This document shows positions 1 to 6,019 of a DNA stretch of 27,024 nucleotides, piece after piece. The notes under the pieces are model-generated. The model had not been told where the DNA came from. It ran no database searches and worked only from the letters and a program-made list of their open reading frames with translations. The stretch's first letter is position 1. Every line of letters starts with the position of its first letter. The stretch covers positions 1 through 27,024 of IMG/VR virus record IMGVR_UViG_3300042861_001069, one strand, 5' to 3'. The translations under genes and the position numbers were made by a program. The stretch is from a virus.

Positions 1-251
1 TTCATGTCACCTCCTGCGGAGATAGTCTTGCCAATAATTACATCGCCTACAGGTCTAACCTTTGCCCAGCTATAAGAACGCTTATTGATAGGCTTCTGAA
101 GCTCACGCAGAGCAATCCTGGCATTAACTTGTAGTTCAAATGCACGATCCTGCGCTCCGGTTGTTGGGTTGAGTTCCCATCTTACTACTGTCACTTGTGA
201 GTTATGCCCACCATCCCGGATGGCATCTCTGATGTACTGAAGATTATCCAT
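1..251 (-). CDS. Hypothetical phage protein, 3' end cut by window edge
   Basis: An open frame starts with ATG at 251-249 and stays open for 83 codons to the left edge, so only the N-terminal part is visible. The protein begins MDNLQYIRDAIRDGG and is charged, with no membrane segment or motif that I recognise. It follows the glycosyltransferase gene after an 18-base gap and is the last visible member of the minus-strand operon. Its neighbours upstream are tail-completion-like and connector-like genes, so a structural or assembly role is possible, but nothing in the sequence proves it. Confidence 0.6.
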   Translation of the reverse strand, partial: MDNLQYIRDAIRDGGHNSQVTVVRWELNPTTGAQDRAFELQVNARIALRELQKPINKRSYSWAKVRPVGDVIIGKTISAGGDM

Positions 252-269
252 TATATGTTAATTAATAAG

Positions 270-938
270 TTACCCTGTGTGGTGAATCTGACTTCTTTGA
301 TGCCCGGTTAAATGTGGGTCTTGGAAGCAGACATGCGGCTGGAAGCCATAAGAGAGCATTAGGTCTTGAATCCAAGCTGTCATGGCATCAAGTCCATTGT
401 TCTGGATATAGGTATGCTCTAAGAACAACTGTGCTGCCTTACGATTGACAATGTAGCCATGAGTAAGCCACATTTGATTTCCTTTCCATAGCTGAAGCCC
501 CTCAATGCACTCAACAGGCTCAATGGTCTGCTCTCCCCATCCGGGATAATAGTTCCAGCCTAGATGCAGAAAGTCAAACTCAGGCAACCTGTTCCAATTT
601 GTCACGAGTTGATTGGTCTTTTCCACATCAAATCGGGCATCATCTTCCAGAATTAAGGCAAGTTCATTGCCATTATCCAGCATCCTTTGCCAGACATCAC
701 GATGAGAAGCACAGCAGCCTATTTCGCTCAGGCTTATGATTGGCCTTTTATTAGTCTTCTTTAAAGTATTATCAATCCGGTGGCTGATGTGATTGCCATT
801 GGATGCTACAACTAGCTCCGGCTTATTGCCATGCCTATCCGTTAAGCCTATATCTTCAAAGTGCTTTATTAATTTCTTGCGCCTTTGGGCAGCCCTAGGC
901 AGGCTAATGTAATAGATTGAATCAACAGGAAACTTCAC
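270..938 (-). CDS. Glycosyltransferase family 25 (LPS biosynthesis-type)
   Basis: The product probably transfers a sugar from a nucleotide-sugar donor; family 25 enzymes act in lipopolysaccharide or protein glycosylation. Visible family features are the N-terminal strand IYYISLPRAAQRR (residues 8-20), the GCCASH segment (74-79) and the acidic donor/metal-binding motif LILEDDA (95-101). The frame is open to an ATG at 1055, but that would overlap the preceding gene by 134 bases. A GTG at 938-936, preceded by an A-rich stretch, leaves a 17-base overlap and puts the first conserved strand at the normal distance from the N-terminus, giving 222 residues, a plausible length. The target (host surface glycan, virion protein or modified DNA base) cannot be told from sequence. 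The family call is firm; the start is likely. Confidence 0.85.
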   Translation of the reverse strand: MKFPVDSIYYISLPRAAQRRKKLIKHFEDIGLTDRHGNKPELVVASNGNHISHRIDNTLKKTNKRPIISLSEIGCCASHRDVWQRMLDNGNELALILEDDARFDVEKTNQLVTNWNRLPEFDFLHLGWNYYPGWGEQTIEPVECIEGLQLWKGNQMWLTHGYIVNRKAAQLFLEHTYIQNNGLDAMTAWIQDLMLSYGFQPHVCFQDPHLTGHQRSQIHHTG

Positions 939-1407
939 AACTAATTTTTTCGATGACTGATAAGTCCAGGGCGAAAAAGTAGGTCTCAAAGTTTCTCTCC
1001 GCAAGACCGAAGTATTGGTTTGCGATTGCTTTGGAGTTGTAGTCCGTACCTTCATAGGTGATTCCTTTTGTCCTATTGATTATAGATGTAAGCGCAAACT
1101 CAGCATTTTCGAGCTTGCTATTTGCGACCAGTTTAAAATTGACTCTTCTAAGCAGGCTTGTGGCTCTGCCTCCGGCTGGAGTAGGTTCAACCGATGCACT
1201 CTCCCTGACCAGGAACAGCACAATCGGATAAGTGTCATTCACTGCACAGTAAGTTGAGCCATCAAGAGTCACATAGTTTCCTGCTGATCCTTCAATGATG
1301 CTCTCCACAGCTTCTCCATAGTTAAGAGCTAACCCAACATAGGTGCTGGCTATGTTTTCACACAGGTTATTAATTGCGCTCTCAACGGTTACCTTAGTCA
1401 GCTTCAT
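922..1407 (-). CDS. Unknown phage protein, possible head-tail connector or tail terminator
   Basis: The 161-residue product has no motif that I can name. It shows alternating hydrophobic strands and a central TYPIVLFLV segment too short and polar-flanked for a clear membrane span. It starts with ATG at 1407 in a 4-base ATGA overlap with the stop of the tail-completion-like gene upstream, a sign of coupled translation. In siphophages the gene after the tail-completion protein often encodes the tail terminator or another neck protein of about this size, so that role is suggested by position only. The GT25 gene overlaps its 3' end. Confidence 0.6.
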   Translation of the reverse strand: MKLTKVTVESAINNLCENIASTYVGLALNYGEAVESIIEGSAGNYVTLDGSTYCAVNDTYPIVLFLVRESASVEPTPAGGRATSLLRRVNFKLVANSKLENAEFALTSIINRTKGITYEGTDYNSKAIANQYFGLAERNFETYFFALDLSVIEKISCEVSC

Positions 1408-1955
1408 TTGCTCAAGAATTCAATGGCTAGTCTGTTGATGATTTGGAGTGATTGTGCCAGCTCTTCATCCGTAAGTTCAAAGATAGGGCCAAATCGCTCT
1501 TCCAAGTAGCCTGCAATCTTAGCCTGTTCTGAAGTGGTAAAGGTAATACCATAGGCTGTGTTGCTTATTGGTATAGGTTTCCAGCTGGCCCACATTGCCC
1601 CGGTTAAGGTTAAGTCCATGTAGGCAGTCTGAAGTCCTAATGATCTGCGGAAGTCAGCATATCCATAGAACTCATCAACATCACCAAAGGCTTTCATTCT
1701 AGCTTTTACTTGCTTCTTACTGGCAATCTCCCCAAACTTCCTGCTGATAGGGCTTCCCTTGCCTATTACTCGCTTTGAATCATAAGGAGGAAGCTCAGAG
1801 CCATCAGACTTTCTGCCGCTATCCTGAACTCTATCACTCACCGCAGGAGCAGCATAAAGAGCAGCTGCTCTAAGCACCTTGTCGGCCTTGGATGCCTCTC
1901 TGAAATTCTTGAGCTGCTGCTTCAAGAATGCGGAAGTGGAGTCATAGACAGGCAT
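1404..1955 (-). CDS. Putative tail-completion / neck protein
   Basis: The 183-residue product resembles the phage tail-completion (gpS/HK97 gp10-like) class: a helical, basic N-terminal half, then a stretch around residues 113-150 reading LTLTGAMWASW and a strand-rich part, then the C-terminal segment RFGPIFELTDEELAQ. The last segment matches the 'R..FGLTDEE' type ending common in these proteins. Such proteins cap or connect the tail tube to the head. Gene order (connector-like gene next) fits. It lies directly after the plus-strand island, 48 bases from the divergent start region, so it needs its own promoter or antisense read-through of about 4 kb. The assignment is by pattern and not certain. 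Confidence 0.5.
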   Translation of the reverse strand: MPVYDSTSAFLKQQLKNFREASKADKVLRAAALYAAPAVSDRVQDSGRKSDGSELPPYDSKRVIGKGSPISRKFGEIASKKQVKARMKAFGDVDEFYGYADFRRSLGLQTAYMDLTLTGAMWASWKPIPISNTAYGITFTTSEQAKIAGYLEERFGPIFELTDEELAQSLQIINRLAIEFLSK

Positions 1956-1971
1956 AAATTATTTTGTAAAA

Positions 1972-2005
1972 TATTTTTGCAGATAAAAACTTCTGTTTAC
2001 TATTG
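1972..2005 (+). promoter_or_regulatory. Candidate Bacteroidota-type promoter for the plus-strand accessory block
   Basis: The AT-rich gap between the divergent genes holds TATTTTTG (1972-1979), a perfect match to the -7 consensus TAnnTTTG. It also holds TACTATTG (1998-2005), one mismatch, with TTTG at 1976-1979 placed 18 bases upstream where a -33 element would sit. Either would start a transcript just ahead of the ATG at 2033. No matching promoter was seen for the divergent minus-strand gene. Confidence 0.4.
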
Positions 2006-2032
2006 CATCACAAATCTAACCAATTAAACAAC

Positions 2033-2377
2033 ATGCAGACAAGAGTAACATTCAATGACCTTTTCCCTGAATTTGGGATTAGCGTAGATTCAAAAGGCAC
2101 AATTCATGATGTTCAAAAGTATGCCCATCTCTATGGTGGCACTTTAACTGTCTATGACATGAGCAAGACTCAATTTGCTGAAGACTTCCCAGATAAGCCA
2201 TATAGACTCTCATATAGGCTTGTTAAATACCCATTCGAATTATTTATCTATGGAATTGAATTGACCGAGGATGAGTATAATACTCAAATATTAGCTTGGA
2301 ATGGCAATAGGGTCATAGAAGTTAAACCAAATTCTCCGATTACCTTGATTGATAACTCTTACCTTCTGCTCAGATGA
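2033..2377 (+). CDS. Hypothetical protein, first gene of the plus-strand block
   Basis: The 114-residue product begins MQTRVTFNDLFPEFGIS. It is rich in aromatic residues (YGGTLTVYDMS, PYRLSYRLVKYPFELFIYGIE) with no known motif or membrane span, and looks like a small globular beta-rich protein. The frame also has a TTG ten codons earlier at 2003, but that lies inside the candidate promoter. The ATG at 2033, preceded by an A-rich stretch typical of Bacteroidota start sites, is preferred. Its TGA overlaps the ATG of the next gene (ATGA). Function unknown. Confidence 0.65.
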   Translation: MQTRVTFNDLFPEFGISVDSKGTIHDVQKYAHLYGGTLTVYDMSKTQFAEDFPDKPYRLSYRLVKYPFELFIYGIELTEDEYNTQILAWNGNRVIEVKPNSPITLIDNSYLLLR

Positions 2378-2496
2378 TTAACAGAGGCATAAAGCAAGTA
2401 ATTAAAGAGGCCTTGTTTCAGGGCTTTTTCTGGATTGTCTCTCTCATTCTAGTCATATTGATAGCCATTAAATTCATAATCTATGTCAAAGGATAG
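2374..2496 (+). CDS. Small single-pass membrane protein (40 aa)
   Basis: A 40-codon frame starts at the ATG of an ATGA overlap with the previous stop and ends 14 bases inside the next gene. It encodes a short basic N-terminus (MINRGIKQVIKEA) followed by one strongly hydrophobic segment, residues 17-37, with FFWIVSLILVILIAIKFIIY, and a Lys-Gly end. The tight junctions on both sides and the clean membrane profile support a real gene. Small membrane proteins of this kind are common in phage accessory operons; no function can be assigned. Confidence 0.6.
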   Translation: MINRGIKQVIKEALFQGFFWIVSLILVILIAIKFIIYVKG

Positions 2497-3199
2497 AGAC
2501 ATCACCATCTGCCTGACCAGCTGCGGAAGGTTTGACTTACTTGAGAAAACGATCAGCTCATTGGTTACCTATTGGGATGGCCCTCCTCCTGCTGCATTCC
2601 TCATTCATGAGGACTCAGGAGCTATACCTACATCACTTGGCATTGAGCTTAACCGATTTCTAAAAAGGCATTGGCAGATTGAGGCTGAATGGTCAATGAG
2701 TAATCGGGCAGGACAAGTGCATGCAATAGATGTATTATACCAAAAGGTAGAAACTCCTTACATATTCCATTGCGAAGATGATTGGGAGTTCTACCAAGAG
2801 GGATTTATAGCTGATTCTAAGGCTGTGCTGCAACTTGACCGAACCATTTACACTGTATGGCTTCGGCATCCATCTGACCGCAATGGTCACCCAGTGCTGA
2901 ATGGAGCTAGAATTACCTTTAATAATGTCAGGTTTCAGGAGATGGCGGTTAATTTTAGAAGTCATAATCAAACCTGGCATGGCATGACCTGGAATCCGGG
3001 TCTCCGTAGGCTATCAGATTATATTGCTGCTGGCCCTTTCTCTAATTTCTGCGAGTGGAATACCAATGACCACTATGCAACTGAATTAGCATTCAATGCT
3101 CACTACCGGAAGCTAGGCTTTAAAGCAGCTACACTTTGCAGAGGATTTATTAAGCACATTGGCGATGTAAATACAACCAAGAAACTTCAGTCAAAATGA
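2483..3199 (+). CDS. GT-A fold glycosyltransferase (GT2-like)
   Basis: The 238-residue product has the opening strand ITICLTSCGRFDLLEKTISSL (residues 7-27, an 'LTSxGR..LL..TI.SL' pattern typical of GT-A enzymes) and an acidic motif, IFHCEDDWEF (94-103), in the place of the metal/nucleotide-sugar binding DxD. The C-terminal part (residues 150-235) is rich in Trp, His and Asn. It is a second glycosyltransferase, unrelated in detail to the family 25 enzyme at 270-938. Phage enzymes of this type may modify host surface sugars, virion proteins or hypermodified DNA bases; the sequence does not decide which. It overlaps its upstream neighbour by 14 bases and its downstream neighbour by 4 (ATGA). Confidence 0.75.
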   Translation: MSKDRDITICLTSCGRFDLLEKTISSLVTYWDGPPPAAFLIHEDSGAIPTSLGIELNRFLKRHWQIEAEWSMSNRAGQVHAIDVLYQKVETPYIFHCEDDWEFYQEGFIADSKAVLQLDRTIYTVWLRHPSDRNGHPVLNGARITFNNVRFQEMAVNFRSHNQTWHGMTWNPGLRRLSDYIAAGPFSNFCEWNTNDHYATELAFNAHYRKLGFKAATLCRGFIKHIGDVNTTKKLQSK

Positions 3200-3426
3200 A
3201 AGCAACATTGATTTTTAACCTTGATAATACAGATGATGAACTGAATCACAAGAGGTGCATAAAAAGCCTAGACATGGCTCTGTTCATCTTTGATTTCAGT
3301 AATAAAATCAGAAGGCTAGTGGACACCTCAGAGGATGGCAAGTACATTAATGAAGAGCATCTCTGGAATGCTTGGAATGAATCTTTGGAAGCCTATGACA
3401 TCAACATAGACAGGCTAATAGTATGA
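3196..3426 (+). CDS. Small conserved phage protein (76 aa)
   Basis: The product begins MKATLIFNLDNTDDEL. It resembles small phage proteins that start 'MKAT..FNLP.D..ef', continue with a helix containing 'lw.fd..lR..i', and end in an acidic helix, common in phages of several hosts; the match is from memory of the pattern. It is acidic and probably alpha-helical after the first strand, with no catalytic motif. It is joined to both neighbours by ATGA overlaps (3196-3199 and 3423-3426), so its expression is coupled to them. Function unknown. Confidence 0.65.
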   Translation: MKATLIFNLDNTDDELNHKRCIKSLDMALFIFDFSNKIRRLVDTSEDGKYINEEHLWNAWNESLEAYDINIDRLIV

Positions 3427-3599
3427 CACAATTAGAGCAGCTCAGAGTTATTCTAATCAAGGAAATTAAGACCAAGCAATGGCTGGCAGAGCAGCAGTCA
3501 AATAGCCCAAAGACAAGCTATTACTTTGCAGGAGGCTTGGCTGCTTTACACTATGTAAAACATATAATTGACAGATTAATAGATGAAACTGGAAGATAA
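3423..3599 (+). CDS. Small hypothetical protein (58 aa)
   Basis: A 58-codon frame starts at the ATG that overlaps the TGA of the preceding gene by the ATGA arrangement, and ends at TAA 3597-3599, 17 bases inside the next gene. The protein is helical: a charged first half (MTQLEQLRVILIKEIKTKQW) and a second part with AGGLAALHYVKHIIDRLIDE that looks amphipathic and not membrane-spanning. Its place in an unbroken chain of overlapping genes and its codon composition support it. I do not recognise a family. Confidence 0.6.
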   Translation: MTQLEQLRVILIKEIKTKQWLAEQQSNSPKTSYYFAGGLAALHYVKHIIDRLIDETGR

Positions 3600-3777
3600 G
3601 CAGACAGCAGTGGAATGGTTATTCCGCGCTCTCTGGGATACCCCAAAGGATAAATTGACTTGGTGGGCAATATTCGATAAGGCTATGGCTATCGAGAAGC
3701 AGCAGATAATTGATGCCTATAACAATGGAGAAGATAGAAGTGCAGAACTATATTACGATGACAATTATGCCAACTGA
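3583..3777 (+). CDS. Small conserved phage protein, KQTAVEWLF type (64 aa)
   Basis: The product carries the segment KQTAVEWLFRALWDTPKDKL (residues 6-25), then a helix ending in EKQQIIDAYNNGEDRSAELYY. The pair 'KQTAVEWL..L' and 'EKQQI..AY..G' recurs in many short phage proteins from Bacteroidota, where no function is known. It starts with ATG at 3583 inside the end of the previous gene. Its end overlaps the next gene by 20 bases if that gene starts at 3758. Confidence 0.7.
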   Translation: MKLEDKQTAVEWLFRALWDTPKDKLTWWAIFDKAMAIEKQQIIDAYNNGEDRSAELYYDDNYAN

Positions 3778-4015
3778 TAAGCTAATTCAGAGACTAGAGC
3801 GAGAAATCATTGCTCTCCAGGATGAGCAGACTGCAATACTCAAGAAGAAATACAGCCTTGAGGATGAACTAAGATTGCAGAAGAAGCGCATAGCTGACCT
3901 TGAGCTAAGAGAGACTGATGCTGTGGAGGGTAAAAAGGGATGGCAAAGGGTCTCTGCATTCTTGTTGGCTATCTGGGTGCTTGTGCTTTCACTGCTTGGA
4001 ATTGAGCGCAAGTGA
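3758..4015 (+). CDS. Coiled-coil protein with C-terminal membrane anchor (85 aa)
   Basis: From ATG 3758 (or 3767) the product has a long heptad-like helix, about residues 8-55 (KLIQRLEREIIALQDEQTAI and onward), rich in Lys, Glu and Leu. A hydrophobic segment then covers about residues 64-80 (VSAFLLAIWVLVLSLLG), ending in basic residues. This is a tail-anchored coiled-coil layout. An upstream ATG at 3710 would add residues that only restate the other frame of the preceding gene, so the inner start is chosen. A spanin-like or scaffold role could be imagined, but the gene is far from the endolysin and I assign none. Confidence 0.55.
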   Translation: MTIMPTDKLIQRLEREIIALQDEQTAILKKKYSLEDELRLQKKRIADLELRETDAVEGKKGWQRVSAFLLAIWVLVLSLLGIERK

Positions 4016-4021
4016 ATACTT

Positions 4022-4594
4022 ATGAAAGATAATCTGGAATTGATTAAAACATTAGAAGAAGAAGTTCTTGTAACTAAGCAACAAATAGATAATTATGAAA
4101 AAATTATAACTCCATTAAAAAATTCAATCTATGAAAAATGGGGTCAGATTAGAGAATTAAGAAAAACAATCTTGTTAAATTCTTTAGAATTATTTATATC
4201 AAATACAGATTATGTTTTAACTGACTATAATGAATCAAAAGAAAAGACCTTGGGTTGTTATTTTCTATATAAAAATAATGAGGTAATTTATATTGGAATT
4301 TCTATTGATATAAAAAATAGACTTGTTTCTCATAAGAACAGTGGCAAAGATTGGGATTATGTCAAATATATTTCGTGTACTGATTACTTAGAGGTTATTA
4401 AGATTGAATCCTATTATATTAATAAGCACAAGCCAAAACTAAATATTCAATTAGGTAACTATATGGAAATAGCCAAAAATCACGGATTCAAAGTAGATGA
4501 TGAACTAATAAATTATCAAAAAGGATGGCCCGATAAAGTAGTAGGTGAAACCAAAAGGTCAAAGTTTAAAAAGTTTAAATCAGATTACAGATAA
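4022..4594 (+). CDS. GIY-YIG endonuclease family protein
   Basis: The 190-residue product has an N-terminal coiled coil (about 1-60) followed by a GIY-YIG nuclease domain. The first strand CYFLYKNNEVIYIGIS (79-94) holds the Y...YIG motif. Arg100 and His104 (KNRLVSHK) are the usual helix residues, Glu129 (KIESYYI) the metal-binding Glu, and Asn141 follows in PKLN. These positions match the active site of the family (UvrC, homing enzymes such as I-TevI). The gene is far more AT-rich than its neighbours: rows 4081-4140 and 4261-4320 contain 10 and 9 G+C of 60. That points to recent acquisition. It has no intron or split gene around it, so it is best seen as a free-standing, possibly homing, nuclease. 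Confidence 0.8.
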   Translation: MKDNLELIKTLEEEVLVTKQQIDNYEKIITPLKNSIYEKWGQIRELRKTILLNSLELFISNTDYVLTDYNESKEKTLGCYFLYKNNEVIYIGISIDIKNRLVSHKNSGKDWDYVKYISCTDYLEVIKIESYYINKHKPKLNIQLGNYMEIAKNHGFKVDDELINYQKGWPDKVVGETKRSKFKKFKSDYR

Positions 4595-4601
4595 TTTGAG
4601 A

Positions 4602-4627
4602 ACACCATGTTGGCATCAACGATGTGT
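4602..4627 (+). other. Imperfect hairpin in the gap after the GIY-YIG gene
   Basis: In the 88-base gap between 4594 and 4683, the arm at 4602-4612 pairs with 4617-4627 around a GCAT loop: four pairs, two mismatches, then five pairs including one G-U. No T-run follows, so it is not a standard terminator on this strand. It could be a mobile-gene boundary or a structure in the mRNA. Nothing else stands out in the gap except an AATATTTG, one base off the -7 consensus. Confidence 0.3.
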
Positions 4628-4682
4628 CACAATAATTACCAATATTTGCGACAGTCGGCTACAAATTGTATCCATCTAAATT

Positions 4683-4904
4683 ATGACTAACCCAATCGAA
4701 GAGCTGATAGATTTCATTATTGGCAATGAAGGCAAGATAGACCTCAATGATGTGCTGATTAAGGCTGAGCTAATTAATATGCGCTCAAAGCCTAGGCATG
4801 CCGGATGGTACTTTAATGGCCAGCTGGTTCAGTCACTTGATGACCTTAAAGGCAGAACCATGTCAGAAAATAATACTCCAAAACCTATTTATTACTATCC
4901 GTGA
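4683..4904 (+). CDS. Hypothetical protein (73 aa)
   Basis: The product begins MTNPIEELIDFIIGNEGKID, an acidic helix, followed by a basic centre (INMRSKPRHAGWYFNGQLVQ) and a polar tail ending YYYP. No family is recognised. Its TGA overlaps the GTG start of the DUF3310 gene (GTGA), so the two are coupled. GC content returns to the level of the rest of the phage here, unlike the preceding nuclease gene. Confidence 0.55.
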   Translation: MTNPIEELIDFIIGNEGKIDLNDVLIKAELINMRSKPRHAGWYFNGQLVQSLDDLKGRTMSENNTPKPIYYYP

Positions 4905-5194
4905 ATATGCTGGACTATTGGGATGAACCGCATTATGAGAAGCCATTGAGTAAGCACATTGAGCAAATGAAAAAGAAGCCTGATGCTATCAATCATCCAG
5001 AGCATTACGGAGGCTCAGACAGCACCTATGAGGCCATTAAGGTCATTGATGCTTGGAAGCTAGGCTTCTGCCTTGGCAATGTGATCAAGTATATTTCAAG
5101 AGCTGGCAAGAAGGGAAGCAAGCTGGAAGACTTACGGAAGGCTCAGTGGTATCTTAACCATGAGATTGAGAGGCTGCAAGGAGGTTGCTTTTAA
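4901..5194 (+). CDS. DUF3310 family protein
   Basis: The 97-residue product (GTG start at 4901; an ATG two codons in, at 4907, is the alternative) carries the whole DUF3310 signature. INHPEHYGG is at residues 30-38, then YEAIKVIDAW (43-52), GFCLGNVIKYISRAGKKG (55-72), and EDLRKAQWYLNHEIERL (76-92). DUF3310 proteins are common in phages, are sometimes called nucleotide-kinase-like, and have no settled function. It is followed after one base by the PAPS-reductase-like gene, so the two are probably made together. Confidence 0.88.
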   Translation: MNMLDYWDEPHYEKPLSKHIEQMKKKPDAINHPEHYGGSDSTYEAIKVIDAWKLGFCLGNVIKYISRAGKKGSKLEDLRKAQWYLNHEIERLQGGCF

Positions 5195-5195
5195 A

Positions 5196-6014
5196 ATGAA
5201 AAACATTCTTATAGCAGTATCTGGAGGTAGGTCATCAGCTATGATGGCTTACCACATTCACACAAGTGAAAAATATAAGCACTATAATAAAGCCTATGTG
5301 TTTGCCAATACCGGCATGGAAAGGCCTGAAACTATTGAGTTTCTTAAAAACATTCAGTCAGTATGGGGAATTCCTTTAACACTAATTGAAGGCACTTATT
5401 CAAATGTTATGGGTGTTGGTGTTGGCTATAAAATTGTTGATTGGCATAGTTTAGATATGAAAGCGAATGTTTTTGAGCAGTGTATTATGCACATGAACAA
5501 AGGATCTTTTGATGGGTTGCCAAATCAAGAAGTACCTTACTGCTCGGAAAGGATGAAAACTATTCCTTGTAATAAATTTGCTAAAGATATTTTTAATGGT
5601 GAAAAATACATCAAGGCTATTGGCTTTAGAAGGGAGGACATGCCGAAGAGAATTTCTTGGGCAGAAATCAAGCACGATGAGCAAAGGATATTTCCACTGC
5701 TTACTGACTTTATTGAACCTATTGGTTTGCCTGAATTAAACTCTTGGTGGAATCAACAACAATTTAAACTTGGCATTAATTCTAAGTTTGGCAACTGCGA
5801 ATTGTGTTGGAAAAAGTCAGACAATAACCTAGTTGAAATTATTCGTAATGGGACAAGATTTGTTGATTGGTGGCAAAAAATGGAAAACCAATATGGCAAC
5901 ACTTCATTTAGAAATCGAAAATCAATAGTAGATTTAGTGGCTATGGCTGCTCAGCCTAAAACTATGAGCATTGACTTTTCTGATTCATCAGAAGGTTGTA
6001 TGTGTCAGATGTAG
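5196..6014 (+). CDS. PAPS reductase-like PP-loop enzyme
   Basis: The 272-residue product belongs to the phosphoadenosine-phosphosulfate reductase / adenine-nucleotide alpha hydrolase family. It has an ATP-pyrophosphatase-type P-loop, AVSGGRSSAMMAYH, at residues 7-20, and the second-strand motif FANTGMERPETIEFL at 36-50. It also has YCSERMKTIPCNKF (115-128), IGFRREDMPKR (142-152), a CELC pair (Cys201, Cys204) and a C-terminal CMC (Cys268, Cys270). Family members reduce PAPS or activate nucleotides for sulfur transfer, as in tRNA thiolation and DNA phosphorothioation (DndC). Six cysteines in three pairs suggest an Fe-S cluster or a redox relay; this is inferred. The frame reaches back to 5160, but ATG 5196 starts directly at the first conserved strand and avoids overlap with DUF3310. 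Substrate unknown. Confidence 0.82.
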   Translation: MKNILIAVSGGRSSAMMAYHIHTSEKYKHYNKAYVFANTGMERPETIEFLKNIQSVWGIPLTLIEGTYSNVMGVGVGYKIVDWHSLDMKANVFEQCIMHMNKGSFDGLPNQEVPYCSERMKTIPCNKFAKDIFNGEKYIKAIGFRREDMPKRISWAEIKHDEQRIFPLLTDFIEPIGLPELNSWWNQQQFKLGINSKFGNCELCWKKSDNNLVEIIRNGTRFVDWWQKMENQYGNTSFRNRKSIVDLVAMAAQPKTMSIDFSDSSEGCMCQM

Positions 6015-6019
6015 CGCAA

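Noticed and set aside
939-1055. Upstream ATG start of the family 25 glycosyltransferase
   Set aside because: It would overlap the previous gene by 134 bases, and the extra residues lie before the conserved first strand; GTG 938 fits better.
2003-2032. TTG start ten codons before the chosen start of the 2033 gene
   Set aside because: It lies within the candidate promoter, and the added residues show no coding character; ATG 2033 has an A-rich upstream typical of these genes.
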